From Gigantopelta aegis (lineage: Eukaryota; Mollusca; Gastropoda; Neomphalida; Peltospiridae): 64,000 bases of DNA. The translations under genes and the position numbers were made by a program. Where the stretch lies: assembly GCF_016097555.1 (NCBI RefSeq), contig NC_054707.1:83869621-83933620 (forward strand), read 5' to 3'. Every line of letters begins with the position of its first letter. The first letter of the stretch is position 1. The notes under the pieces were generated by a model. That model was not told the DNA's origin. It was given only the letters and a program-made list of their open reading frames with translations, and did no database searches. Of the stretch, positions 1 to 10,965 are shown in pieces.

Positions 1-214
1 ACATGGGTGTGGGGGTCACCTAAAGCACAGGGATATAGCTAGAATGGGGAGCATTGTAAAACATGGGCATGGGGGGTCACCTAAAGCACAGGGATATAGC
101 TAGAATGGGGAGCATTGTAAAACATGGGCGTGGGGGGTCACCTAAAGCACAGGGATATAGCTAGAATGGGGAGCATTGTAAAACATGGGCGTGGGGGGTC
201 ACCTAAAGCACAGG
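1..214. repeat. Minisatellite, 60/61-bp unit, cut by window edge
   Basis: About 3.5 direct copies of a unit starting ACATGGGCGTGGGGGGTCAC, beginning at 1, 61, 122 and 183. Copies differ by only a few bases, mostly in the length of the G run. The array continues beyond the left edge, so its real size is unknown. No coding potential is suggested. Confidence 0.95.
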
Positions 215-297
215 CCCATAAACGATCTTATTTAAACATTTGGTAAACCAATAATGCCGTTTTATTTTCCACAGTACAGCTCCTTTGATTACTGATT

Positions 298-308
298 TGA
301 TGGATAGA

Positions 309-343
<35 letters not shown>

Positions 344-842
344 ATGAATGGATGGATGGATGGATGGATGGATGGATGGGGTGGATGGGGTGGATGGATG
401 GATGGATGGATGGATGGATGGATGGGATGGATGGATAGCTGGCTGACTGGATGGATGGATGGATGGATGGATGGATGGGGTGGATGGATGGATGGATAGA
501 TGGCTGGCTGGCTGGCTGGATGGATGGATAGTTGCGGTGGATGGATGGATTGGATGGATGGATGGATGGATGGATGGATGGATAGCTGGCTGACTGGATG
601 GATGGATGGATGGATGGATGGGGTGGATGGATGGATGGATGGATGAATGGATGGATGGATGGATGGATGGATGGATGGGGTGGATGGATAAATGGGATGG
701 ATAGATGGATGGATGGATGGATGGGACCAATGGATGGATGGGTTGGATGGATGGATGGATGGATGGATGGGGTGGATGGATGGATGGACGGATAAGGTGG
801 ATGGATAGGGTGGATGGATGGATGGATGGATGGATGGATGGA
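298..842. repeat. (TGGA/TGGC)n tetranucleotide tract
   Basis: Compound microsatellite of TGGA and TGGC steps interrupted by GGGG, GAAT and single-base slips. It is open in several frames on both strands (SIHP-like or MDGW-like repeats), which is a by-product of the tetranucleotide. A very similar tract lies at 8534-9112. Confidence 0.95.
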
Positions 843-1540
843 TTACTTTGGGAGTAGTTTTTAAGTAGGATGGGCTGGCTGGCTAAATGGATTGATGGAT
901 GGATGGACAAAGAAATGGATGTGATAGATCAGAAAAACCCACATGAAAATGGAACAACAACTCGGATGGCAGAATGGCATTTAATACTGTTACACCATTG
1001 CTTACCGAATTACACAGATGTGTTGGCAACAAGGTTAATGGGGGCATTTTGCACTTCATGGAAGAATAGAAATCAAACAATAACAGGAGAACTCCCACAG
1101 AAACAGATGGATCTAGAGTTTCAGAAAGAGTAACCAGTACTCTCTGTGCAAACACCATTGAAATGGCATTATCTTGGGTTACACACTCATGTGTTTCAAG
1201 GCAGTCAGTGAAGCACACATCCTCACTCCTCCGACTGAACACAAACACACAACAATAAGTAAAAACAGCCAGACTGAGCTTATAGATGTCTTGTTACATG
1301 CAGGGACATTCTTTATCTGGAGAAGACAGCTAAGCCAGACATCACCGTCAGGATCGTAGCACTTGGTTGTCTGTTCAACTGGCTGAGATCCTGTAGGATT
1401 CACAATCACATATACATGTGACTAGGACACACAACTGAACACACATTCACATCGCACAATCATATCCACAATCATCAGTATACCCATTAACATCAATGTG
1501 GACACAGCCACATGCACAACTATTCAGCATTCCAAGAAAG
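843..1540. other. Unique sequence, nothing recognised
   Basis: Non-repetitive sequence of moderate GC between the tetranucleotide tract and a LINE fragment. Short open frames run on both strands (for example 883-1248 minus), but they overlap each other, have no recognisable domain and extend into the microsatellite. I see no splice-bounded exon here. Confidence 0.5.
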
Positions 1541-2106
1541 TCTAAATATTATAAAAAAGACAAATAGCACTGGCAATAAAATGAGAACATATGAAACTCT
1601 CAAACAGGAAATATCTTAGAACCATATCTAATTCATTGCTTAAACCCAGATCATAGAAAACATTTCTTTAAGCTCCATCTAAGTGACCATAACTTGAAAA
1701 TTGACACTGGCAGGCATACAAAACCATATACTCCTCTTGACCAGCGTCTCTGTGATGAATGCAATATCATTGAAGATGAATTTCATCACATTGTACAATG
1801 TAAGAAATAAAAGTATCAGCGGTCAAAGTTATTTCATTTTATCTCCAACTACAACCCTTCATTTTTAAATATGACACCCAAAGAGCAGTTTATGAAAAAT
1901 CAGGACCCAACCAACATAGGTGTTATTTGCAAGTTGATTTTCCAATATAATAAATAGACTGTAGTAGTGACATACATGTATGTAAAAATATAGTCATTAA
2001 TTGTTTGTTGATATTGCAACTTTTTTATCTTATTTTGTGCACTTTGTTCCCATGTGGAATGTTTAAATGCAATAAATTTTATCTTATCTTTTATCTTATC
2101 TTATCT
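1541..2106 (+). mobile_element. Non-LTR retrotransposon (LINE) 3' end with (ATCTT)n tail
   Basis: One frame at 1634-1957 encodes the end of a LINE ORF2. It reads HCLNPDHRKHFFKLHLSDHN, then a GRHTKPY stretch, then a zinc-knuckle-like CDECNIIEDEFHHIVQC (Cys-x2-Cys-x10-His-x4-Cys), a pattern known downstream of the reverse transcriptase domain in Jockey/CR1-type elements. An in-frame stop follows the C-terminal Cys, and the frame then continues to a stop at 1955. After about 120 bp of 3' UTR, the sequence GCAATAAATTTTATCTTATC leads into an (ATCTT)n tail at 2077-2106, typical of 3' ends made by target-primed reverse transcription. The reverse transcriptase and endonuclease are absent: a 5'-truncated, dead copy. 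The clade is uncertain. Confidence 0.75.
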
Positions 2107-2277
2107 ATAAGATTCCAATTTAAAAGAGTCATGATCCTACTCACAAGCATTTATGTGGATGCCTAATCATCAAACATCCAACTGCATTTTTCAATCTTGT
2201 CATTCATATTGTTATTTATAGACATGTTCAGTGATCTAAAATGGGCATATACAGGAGCTGGTGTAAATTTAAATAAA

Positions 2278-2312
2278 AAGTAAAGTTTGTTTTATTTAAC
2301 GACGCCTAAATT
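2278..2312 (-). mobile_element. SINE tail fragment
   Basis: AAGTTTGTTTTATTTAACGA is the reverse complement of the 3' tail of the SINE family seen complete elsewhere in the window. Only about 35 bp remain. Confidence 0.55.
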
Positions 2313-2362
2313 TAAATAATGTCTGTTAAGTTAAGTAGATTAGGTATGATATAGAGTGATAT

Positions 2363-3516
2363 TCACAGATACAAGTGGTATGTTATAGAGAAGATACAAG
2401 TTGTTTGTTATAGAAATGTTACAAGTGATATGTTACATAGATGTTACAAGTGGTATGTTATAGAGATGATACAAGTGGTATGTTACAGAGATGATACAAG
2501 TGGTATGTTACAGAGATGATACAAGTGGTATGTTACATAGATGTTACAAGTGGTATGTTACAGAGAAGATACATGTGGTATGTTACATAGATGTTACAAG
2601 TGGTATGTTATAGAGAAGATACAAGTGGTATGTTACAGAGATGATACAAGTGGTATGTTACAGAGATGATAGAAGTGGTATGTTACAGAGATGATACAAG
2701 TGGTATGTTACATAGATGTTACAAGTGGTATGTTATAGAGAAGATACATGTGGTATGTACAAGTGGTATGTTATAGAGAAGATACAAGTGGTATGTTACA
2801 GAGATGATACAATTGGTATGTTACAGAGATGATACAAGTGGTATGTTACAGAGAAGATACAAGTGATATGTTATAGAGAAGATACATGTGGTATGTTATA
2901 TAGATGTTACAAGTGGTATGTTACAGAGAAGATACAAGTGGTATGTTACAGAGATGATACAAGTGGTATGTTACCGAGATGATACAAGTGGTATGTTACA
3001 GAGAAGATACAAGTGATATGTTACAGAGAAGATACATGTGGTATGTTACAGAGAAGATACATGTGGTATGTTACATAGATGATACAAGTGGTATGTTACA
3101 GAGATGATACAAGTGGTATGTTACAGAGAAGATACAAGTGGTATGTTACAGAGAAGATACAAGTGGTATGTTACAGAGATGATACAAGTGGTATGTTACA
3201 GAGATGATACAAGTGGTATGTTACAGAGATGATACAAGTGGTATGTTACAGAGATGATACAAGTGGTATGTTACAGAGAAGATACAAGTGCTATGTTACA
3301 GAGAAGATACAAGTGCTATGTTACAGAGATGTTACAAGTGGTATGTTACAGCGATGATATAAGTGGTATGTTACAGATATGATACAAGTGGTATGTTATA
3401 GAGAAGATACAAGTGGTATGTTACAGAGAAGATACAAGTGGTATGTTACAGAGATGATACAAGTGGTATGTTACAGAGAAGTTACAAGTGGTATGTTATA
3501 GAAAAGATACAAGTGG
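2363..3516. repeat. Minisatellite, 25-bp unit, about 46 copies
   Basis: Direct repeats of a unit such as GTGGTATGTTACAGAGATGA plus TACAA. Copies alternate between GAGATGATAC, GAGAAGATAC and TAGATGTTAC subtypes, so there is sequence heterogeneity but almost no length variation. The subtypes are interspersed rather than blocked, suggesting repeated conversion or unequal exchange. Confidence 0.95.
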
Positions 3517-4054
3517 AGCATGATTATGAAGCTTGATAAAAGTCAAAAAGTTCCATATGTATCAGAAATATGCATGTTTTTCTTTATATAAATGCCATCA
3601 TTTATTCAATTAATTATAAGCAAGTAATGAAAATCTAGCCCTTGAAAGGTACACCAGAAATTCTGCCATAAAAGCTATTATAAAACTGAGGAAAATAAAA
3701 TATCTTCACTTAGGCTTATTGTAGTATGAAAACATAGAAAAGTGAAATCTTGCAAGAACAATGTCTGCGTTCAACTGAACCGATCTAAAAAATGTTCGCT
3801 AGACTGGTTATGTGCTTCACGTTAAATCAAATTATCACAATGGGAATCAGTAAAATGGTTCGCAAATGGTAATGTTGCTGGATGTGACTAAACCATGTAA
3901 ACGCACGGCAGGCTATGCAAATGAGTGATGGGAAGTTGGTGTTTACACACATCTTCAAAACCTAGCCATGTCTTCTGTTCATATGCATTTTGTGACAATA
4001 TCACGGGCATGGGAAGAAAGAAAACTATATTATAGCTGGATGTTGGACTGCATT
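3517..4054. other. Unique AT-rich sequence, nothing recognised
   Basis: No tandem structure and no convincing open frame. It separates the 25-bp array from the decayed transposon that starts at 4057. Confidence 0.5.
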
Positions 4055-4056
4055 TA

Positions 4057-5138
4057 TACTGAGTCAAATTAAAAACTTCACAATCTAAAATTTGAATAAA
4101 GTCAATGAGTGTTGAAAGCAGGTATTTTTCAGGAATAAATATTGTAATGGCAATGTCTACACTCCATTTGAAGCCCATCACAGCCCACGTGACCTGATCC
4201 ATAGCACATGCACAGCACCATTGAGGCAAAAGTGATTTGCACATGCCACTGGTCACATGACTATAATAGCACACGTTTTCATCGTTACTTGCTCACAACG
4301 AAAAAACACTTTAAAACGATATTTGTTACGACTTGTTTCGATGCCACGCCTCACAAATGTGCAGTGTGAACATGCCGTCAGCATGATGAAAGCGGGAACA
4401 TCAGTAGCTGACGTTGCAAGGGCGTTGGGTTGCAGTTGATGGGCAATTTATGATCTGCGGACATGAGTACAGCAAACAGGCACCACAGCTGATCGCCCCC
4501 GACCAGGTAGACCATGTGTGACGTCACAGGCAGATGACCATCATATCGTGTTACGTCACCTCCGCAACCGTTTCATGACAGCTATAAATCAGGTGTTCGT
4601 GCAAATGATCCAAAATCGGCTGCGAACAGCTCACCTCCATGCACGGTGCCCATATGTTGGACCCATTCTGACCCAATTTCAATGATGTCAACGTCAACTG
4701 TGGGCACAACGCCACTTGCGATGAACTCAAAGGGAATGGAATAGAGTTTAGCAATGAATCAAGATTCACACTGCGATTTGCAGAGGGTTTAGAGATGATG
4801 TAGTGAACCCTCCACAGACTTTGCAGGAACTTGGTGCCTCATTAGTGGAACAATGGTGCCGTATCCCTAATGCAGTCAGGTAGTCAATGAGGTGGCATTG
4901 CCTTGCAGTTGTTGGTACACATGGAGGGCATTTCATCAGACGACCCTGCTTGTGAATAACCATTATGACTGTTTGTGGTTTTGACGAATGCTGTGGTCAC
5001 ATCTAACAGATTTTCGACTCAACATTTATTCCTATTCTTTCTTTGGAATTAAAAAATACCATATTTAACACTTTCTTCTGTCATGTTTGCTAATTCGTCA
5101 AGATGAAACGGTTGTAAAGTTTTTAATTTGACTCAGTA
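4057..5138 (+). mobile_element. Decayed Tc1-like DNA transposon with TIRs and TA target duplication
   Basis: The ends are inverted repeats: 4057-4083 begins TACTGAGTCAAATTAAAAAC, and its complement ends at 5138, with one mismatch over about 27 bp. TA dinucleotides flank both ends (4055-4056 and 5139-5140), as expected for the Tc1/mariner superfamily. Between them lies a rotted transposase gene on the plus strand (4341-4963). The element is 1082 bp, shorter than a usual autonomous Tc1 (about 1.6 kb), because part of the catalytic region is missing. Its TIRs differ from those of the intact element at 19180-20784, so it is another family. It cannot move by itself. Confidence 0.85.
4341..4963 (+). 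pseudogene. Tc1-like transposase remnant
   Basis: The frame from ATG 4341 reads MPRLTNVQCEHAVSMMKAGT and continues SVADVARALGCS, a typical paired-type helix-turn-helix of Tc1 transposases, then hits a stop at 4437. In the same frame come a DRPRPGRP motif (the GRPR-like linker between the two DNA-binding helices) and QLWAQRHLR. After a frame change, FSNESRFTLRFAEG matches the first catalytic motif (normally F-x-DESRF), with Asn in place of the catalytic Asp. The second Asp and the Glu are deleted. The C-terminal end resumes near 4801 with PPQTLQELGASLVEQWCRIP and SMRWHCLAVVGTHGGH. It has several stops, at least one frameshift and an internal deletion. Confidence 0.8.
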
Positions 5139-5342
5139 TATATTTCAAAATGAACAAAGACAGGTTATTGTTTCTTGTTTTGCATATATAATGTTGATAC
5201 TACAAAGTTTATATATTTACATATGGATACATTTTACAATCAAATGTATTCATGTATACAATCAGACAAATTGTTAATCTTATGTGCACTGAACATGTTT
5301 TGGGGGCTGCTTTTTTTAATAGTGTTCATTTAGTTATTATTT

Positions 5343-5346
<4 letters not shown>

Positions 5347-5388
<42 letters not shown>
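5347..5388. repeat. (TA)n microsatellite
   Basis: About 21 uninterrupted TA steps followed by T-rich sequence. Confidence 0.95.
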
Positions 5389-5391
<3 letters not shown>

Positions 5392-6608
5392 GTTTTTTTT
5401 GTTTTTTGTTTTTTTTAGTAATACATAGTATAGTCCAATTGTTGTGTTAATGTATTAATCAAAAATGTTTAGTAAAAAGCAGTTAGTTTTCTCTTTATTT
5501 CAGAGCTTTTATTTCCGTTAACTGTCTTGTTTAACTATATATTCTCTTCAGTGGCTCATATACACATCTGTTTGCAGTATGCACTCTTTTGTAAATTTCT
5601 GTCAACATGGACAATTATGAGCTACATTCTTGTGAACTGTTGTAAAAACAAAAAAGTTCATTCAAATCCATATTTAGATCGCCTGTCAATGGAGGAGGGG
5701 GGATCTGGCCCCTCCAGCTTCAGAGTTGGGAGGGTGGTCCCTGCTCCCAAAACCCACCCATCCCCACCCACCACCATTTCCGACATCTATGGTCATAAAC
5801 TTAGTTTGCAATGGCACTTGACTACTAGCTGTCACAAAACTGTCCAAATTTCAAGGGCTGAAAATCTATGCTGTTACTTTCCTGATTATATTACCAGTAC
5901 AATACATTTTTAATTACACGAAGAGGTGTGGCCACTGTCAGTAGTTGAAAGAGGGCTTGGCTTTTAAAAAATTTACACACCCCTGTCTTGAGGACACAAT
6001 AATAAAAAAGCTTTCAGTCTGTGTTTTTTGACATCTTCATCTTCCAACAAATCTTTACTACTTTCCCCAGACTTCTCACACATAAAGAACTAGACAATAA
6101 AGATATGTTACGAAAACTGCAGACATACTACAATAAGTACTGGGGACAAAGAAGTTAAAAAAATACACCCAACCAATTCTGGTTGCAATAAAACCATCAC
6201 TGGCCTAAATTGTGTTTCTGTTTGAGAAAACCCTGTTCATTAATCGCACCTCTCACCATTCATCCACTTAAGATGGCTATGCTTTCAGCAAATCATATAT
6301 TGCCACACTTTTTTACCATACAGGATACAAGCAGCTCTATGTACCTTTCAACACTGCCATTCTCAAACGCTTTACAAAAAATCCAAGTCAAACCAAAATT
6401 ACTGAGATGAAACTATGCTCTCTTTTTTTTCTCTTTTTTTTAAAACATAAAAATAGAATAAAACCTGCAGATGGTTTAAAAAGGGAACAAGCCAAATAAT
6501 GTATTTTTCAAAAACATGTAAATTATTATGAGGTGTTTCAGAAATGATTATATGAGACGAGGGCGGGGCACCCACATTGTGAGTGCTGGGTCAGTCCCTC
6601 GAACCTTA
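5389..6608. other. AT-rich sequence, no gene recognised
   Basis: A 128-codon open frame (5527-5913, plus) has a Pro/Ser-rich middle and no domain I recognise; nothing around it (splice sites, repeat membership) supports it as a gene. The rest is unique AT-rich DNA. Confidence 0.45.
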
Positions 6609-6964
6609 TGCACTAGACATGTACTGAATATGCTGGGTGGTGAATGTAACTTGTGCACTAGACATGTACTGAATATGCTGGGTGGTGAATGTAACTTGTG
6701 CACTAGACATGTACTGAATATGCTGGGTGGTGAATGTAACTTGTGCACTAGACATGTACTGAATATGCTGGGTGGTGAATGTAACTTGTGCACTAGACAT
6801 GTACTGAATATGCTGGGTGGTGAATGTAACTTGTGCACTAGACATGTACTGAATATGCTGGGTGGTGAATGTAACTTGTGCACTAGACATGTACTGAATA
6901 TGCTGGGTGGTGAATGTAACTTGTGCACTAGACAAGTACTGAATATGCTGGGTGGTGAATGTAA
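6609..6964. repeat. Minisatellite, 45-bp unit, 8 copies
   Basis: Units start at 6609, 6654, 6699 and every 45 bp to 6924 (TGCACTAGACATGTACTGAA and so on). They are almost identical, and the last carries one change (CAAGTACT). The period is a multiple of 3, so frames stay open on both strands. The final unit runs directly into the tail of the SINE that starts at 6963. Confidence 0.95.
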
Positions 6965-7149
6965 GTTTGTTTTGTTTACTGACACCACTAGAGCACATTG
7001 ATTAATTAACTGTGACAATCTTCAGAGAAAACCAGCTACACTTTCCACTGGCAGCAAGGGATCTTTTATATGCACTTTCCCATGTATCTTTGATACAGCA
7101 GTCATGGGACACTGTTTGGGGTGAGAGAAATCTAACAGAAAGTGGGTTC
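6963..7149 (-). mobile_element. SINE copy, interrupted by a minisatellite on its head side
   Basis: Reverse complement of the mollusc SINE: tail AAGTTTGTTTTGTTTACTGA, then CACCACTAGAGCACATTGAT, then the core CAAGGGATCTTTTATATGCA and the segment corresponding to CCAGTCGTGGTGCACTGG. The tRNA-derived head is not present. From 7101 the SINE sequence becomes unit 1 of the 49-bp array. Confidence 0.85.
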
Positions 7150-8009
7150 GTCATGGGACACTGTTTGGGGTGAGAGAAATCCAACAGAAAGTGGGTTCGT
7201 CATGGGACACTGTTTGGGGTGAGAGAAATCCAACAGAAAGTGGGTTCGTCATGGGACACTGTTTGGGGTGAGAGAAATCCAACAGAAAGTGGGTTCGTCA
7301 TGGGACACTGTTTGGGGTGAGAGAAATCCAACAGAAAGTGGGTTCGTCATGGGACACTGTTTGGGGTGAGAGAAATCCAACAGAAAGTGGGTTCGTCATG
7401 GGACACTGTTTGGGGTGAGGAAAATCCAACAGAAAGTGGGTTCGTCATGGGACACTGTTTGGGGTGAGGGAAATCCAACAGAAAGTGGGTTCGTCATGGG
7501 ACACTGTTTGGGGTGAGAGAAATCCAACAGAAAGTGGGTTCGTCATGGGACACTGTTTGGGGTGAGAGAAATCCAACAGAAAGTGGGTTCGTCATGGGAC
7601 ACTGTTTGGGGTGAGGAAAATCCAACAGAAAGTGGGTTCGTCATGGGACACTGTTTGGGGTGAGGGAAATCCAACAGAAAGTGGGTTCGTCATGGGACAC
7701 TGTTTGGGGTGAGAGAAATCCAACAGAAAGTGGGTTCGTCATGGGACACTGTTTGGGGTGACAGAAATCCAACAGAAAGTGGGTTCGTCATGGGACACTG
7801 TTTGGGGTGAGAGAAATCCAACAGAAAGTGGGTTCGTCATGGGACACTGTTTGGGGTGAGGAAAATCCAACAGAAAGTGGGTTCGTCATGGGACACTGTT
7901 TGGGGTGAGGGAAATCCAACAGAAAGTGGGTTCGTCATGGGACACTGTTTGGGGTGAGAGAAATCCAACAGAAAGTGGGTTCGTCATGGGACACTGTTTG
8001 GGGTGAGGG
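7101..8009. repeat. Minisatellite, 49-bp unit, 18.5 copies, made from SINE sequence
   Basis: Units start at 7101, 7150 and every 49 bp to 7983 (GTCATGGGACACTGTTTGGG then GTGAGAGAAATCCAACAGAA). The first unit is continuous with the SINE to its left and aligns with the SINE segment GTCGTGGTGCACTGGCTGGA ... CGAGAAAT, so the array was amplified from inside the element. A GAGGAAAAT then GAGGGAAAT subtype pair recurs every few units, showing multi-unit duplication. Confidence 0.93.
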
Positions 8010-8394
8010 ACAAGCCTCACCTTCTGTCTGTTACAAGCCTCACCTTCTGTCTGTTACAAGCCTCACCTTCTGTCTGTTACAAGCCACACCTTCTGTCTGT
8101 TACAAGCCTCACCTTCTGTCTGTTACAAGCCTCACCTTCTGTCTGTTACAAGCCACACCTTCTGTCTGTTACAAGCCTCACCTTCTGTCTGTTACAAGCC
8201 TCACCTTCTGCCTGTTACAAACCTCACCTGTCTGTTACAAGCCTCACCTTCTGTCTGTTACAAGCCTCACCTTCTGTTTGTTACAAGCCTCACCTTCTGT
8301 CTGTTACAAACCTCACCTGTCTGTTACAAGCCTCACCTTCTGTCTGTTACAAGCCTCACCTTCTGTCTGTTACAAACCTCACCTTCTGTCTGTT
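8010..8394. repeat. Minisatellite, 23-bp unit, 17 copies
   Basis: ACAAGCCTCACCTTCTGTCTGTT repeated with two 20-bp variants that lack TTC. It starts exactly where the nineteenth 49-bp unit breaks off after GGGGTGAGGG, with no spacer between the two arrays. Confidence 0.95.
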
Positions 8395-8418
8395 ATAAAG
8401 CAATCACCTGGATCAGAC

Positions 8419-8471
8419 AGACTATCAGCTAACTGTGTACATGAGCAATACATTCAGTTAGCTGTTAGTCT
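8419..8471. repeat. Imperfect palindrome, 17-bp arms
   Basis: AGACTATCAGCTAACTG (8419-8435) and CAGTTAGCTGTTAGTCT (8455-8471) are inverted with one mismatch and a 19-nt loop. It sits just right of the 23-bp array. It may be a hairpin in single-stranded DNA or RNA; no function is known. Confidence 0.7.
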
Positions 8472-8533
8472 AGATGAATAGGTTTAAAAGTGGGGGCAGT
8501 AGCCTAGTAACCTAATATGTGCCTCATGAGTTA

Positions 8534-8534
8534 A

Positions 8535-8573
<39 letters not shown>

Positions 8574-9112
8574 GTGGTTGGATGGGTGGATGAATGGCTG
8601 GATGGGTGGATGAATGGATGGCTGGCTGGATGGCTGGATGGGTGGTTGGATGGGTGGATGAATAGCTGGATGGCTGGATGGGTGGTTGGATGGGTGGATG
8701 AATGGCTGGATGGCTGGATGGGTGGTTGGATGGGTGGATGAATGGCTGGATGGCTGGATGGCTGTGTGGCTGGAAGGCTGGATGGCTGTGTGAATGGATG
8801 GATGGATGGATGGATGGATGGATGGATGGGTGGTTGGCTGGATGTCTGGATGTCTGGATGGCTGGCTGGATGGGTGGATGGGTGAATGGATGGTTAGATA
8901 GATGGATGGATGGATGGGTCGGTGGATGGCTGGATGGTTGTGTGAATGGATGGATGGATGGGTGGTTGGATGAATGGATAGACAAATGGATTGGTGGATG
9001 TGTGTATGTGGGTACATGAATGTACAGATGGATATATGGATGGATGGATGGATAGATGAATGGATGAACAGATGGACAGATGGATGGATGGATAGATGAA
9101 TGAAGGGATGGG
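8534..9112. repeat. (TGGA/TGGC)n tetranucleotide tract
   Basis: Second compound tetranucleotide tract, with a pure TGGC block at its left edge (8536-8572) and TGGA/TGGT/TGAA mixtures to the right. The open frames here are repeat artefacts. Confidence 0.95.
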
Positions 9113-9146
9113 CTTATTAACCATTAGAATGAACTCAATTGTTATT

Positions 9147-9189
9147 TGAATGAATGAATGAATGAATGAATGAATGAATGAATGAATGT
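9147..9189. repeat. (GAAT)n microsatellite
   Basis: About 10 perfect GAAT steps. Similar (CATT)n/(GAAT)n runs form the tails of another SINE family in this window (22985-23095, 59918-59980), so this may be a leftover tail. Confidence 0.9.
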
Positions 9190-10204
9190 TTTCTAAAAAA
9201 ACAAATCCAGTAACTCATAAAATTAAATAATTTGGCAATTTCATCCCATAATGATCCTTTCTGAATCAGCCCCATCAGTAAGTTACTTCAACTTGACCAA
9301 CAACTCGAGTAATGCCAAAACGAAAATTCCAAATCTCCATTCCTCCATTTTATTTGCTTGTTTGGCACATACATATAATATTTACATTTCAAGAAATATC
9401 TTTTCTTGTAAATAAATCTCTGTTCTTGAAAAAGAATACTTTTTTGTAAACCGCCTCCAGATAAGCAACCTAAAACAAATCTCATTATGAGAGACAATAA
9501 AGAGTAGGATTTCACAAGTTTATTGGCCAGAGCTCGGCACTAGCTGCAACTTGACACATATCATGTGTGACATAAAAACAACTTTTCTAAAAGGTTTTTT
9601 TTATACAAAAGAAACCTTGCCAATTAGCTTTCCACAGTGTGAATAATGTATGTATTAATAAATAACAACATTACTCATATTAGGTCTCGATGAGGCTCAT
9701 GGGTAAAGGTAGCACTATACCAATTAATTTCCGGCTGGGTCGAAGTTCGAGGTGCACCGAACGTTTGATAGAGAAGTTAACAACACAAGTCCTGTGATTG
9801 GTTATAAATGTGAGTGTGTTGGTTGTAAAAAAAAATAGTTTCATCTGGGCTAAAAATGTATACAATTTTAATTAATCTAGTACCACTGTGTCAAGTAGCC
9901 TTGTGCTTGGAACATGTATGGGGTACATGTAAAAAAAAGTACTAAAATTTTGTGAGAAACTAGGGGTGTTGTAAAAACATCTGGTTATACCGAAAATGAG
10001 CCATGAAAGGTACCATTTTCTGCAGTTAATACTTTGAGGTAGGGGTTGTAGTACTGATATTTATGGGTCATAGTTTGGTTGATATATTGCATATAGTGTT
10101 TTTAAACACAAACGTTAACATGGTCGCCTATGGGATTTGAATTGGTATAGTCCAACCTATAGTGCTTGCCAAGGAAGCAGTCCGCTATAGAATTATCTCC
10201 CCTC
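9190..10204. other. AT-rich sequence, possible old interspersed repeat
   Basis: No gene recognised. The part at about 9683-9960 contains GGTCGAAGTTCGAGGTGC, which resembles a pol III B box, and may be a decayed SINE head, but I cannot define its ends. Confidence 0.35.
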
Positions 10205-10500
10205 CTTCAATGGACCCACTTGGTTATTTCTCATTCAAACCTAGGAACATTTCGTTTTAGATTAGTTATGCAAGTTTCAGAGATTACTACAAAATTGTAA
10301 AAGATTAAATAATAAAATTGCTATAAATTTTCAATTTGATAGCAACAGTGTCTAACAAAAATTGATGTTTCATGTGGTCCACAACTGGCATATCGAAGTC
10401 CATGGTAAGTGCTGTTCGTAATGTGTGACAAATACTTATCAACGACCACAAAACGTTTGATGTATCAGTCATGGGATACTGGCTGGGACAGTGAAAAAAC
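10205..10500. mobile_element. SINE fragments in opposite orientation
   Basis: Plus-strand pieces at 10205-10255 (CAATGGACCCACTTGGTTAT, then TTCTCATTC) and 10368-10425 (CATATCGAAGTCCATGGTAA) match the SINE body. At 10455-10500 a minus-strand piece (GTATCAGTCATGGGATACTG then GCTGGGACAGTG) matches another copy and leads straight into the 30-bp array. Heavily diverged. Confidence 0.5.
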
Positions 10501-10650
10501 CCATGATGGGTCAGTCCACTGACAATGAACCCATGATGGGTCGGTCCACTGACGATGAACCCATGATGGGTCGGTCCACTGACGATGATCCCATGATGGG
10601 TCGGTCCAATGACGATGATCCCATGATGGGTCGGTCCACTGACGATGATC
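10501..10650. repeat. Minisatellite, 30-bp unit, 5 copies, SINE-derived
   Basis: CCATGATGGGTCGGTCCACT plus GACGATGATC repeated exactly five times. The unit matches the SINE segment CCCAATGGGTCCACCGACGA that should come next in the flanking SINE fragment, so the array amplified that internal piece. The period is a multiple of 3, so frames are open on both strands. Confidence 0.9.
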
Positions 10651-10965
10651 ATTCCCACGAGACATTTAACGTCAGACGAGGTCTCTACCTCTCAGCCATT
10701 AATCATAAGGATGGAGTACCTTATCTGGCTTGAGTGGGTTTCTTCTCTCATTCTCTGGATCTAGTGTAACACTGCATGTCCTAGACATATCTAATAGCCA
10801 TAAATTACAAAGGTACCAAACAGTCGTTAAAAATATCTTTCCTTTGAAGTTTGTGCTAACACTTGCAAAAATACATATTGCAATTAATAGTCTAAGTGTT
10901 GAAGAACAAAAAAACCTATCTATTATTACCAGAAATTATAAACTGTACAATACAGTATTTCAAAT

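Noticed and set aside
203-910. 235-codon SIHP-repeat frame
   Set aside because: A translation of the GGAT tetranucleotide tract; no independent support.
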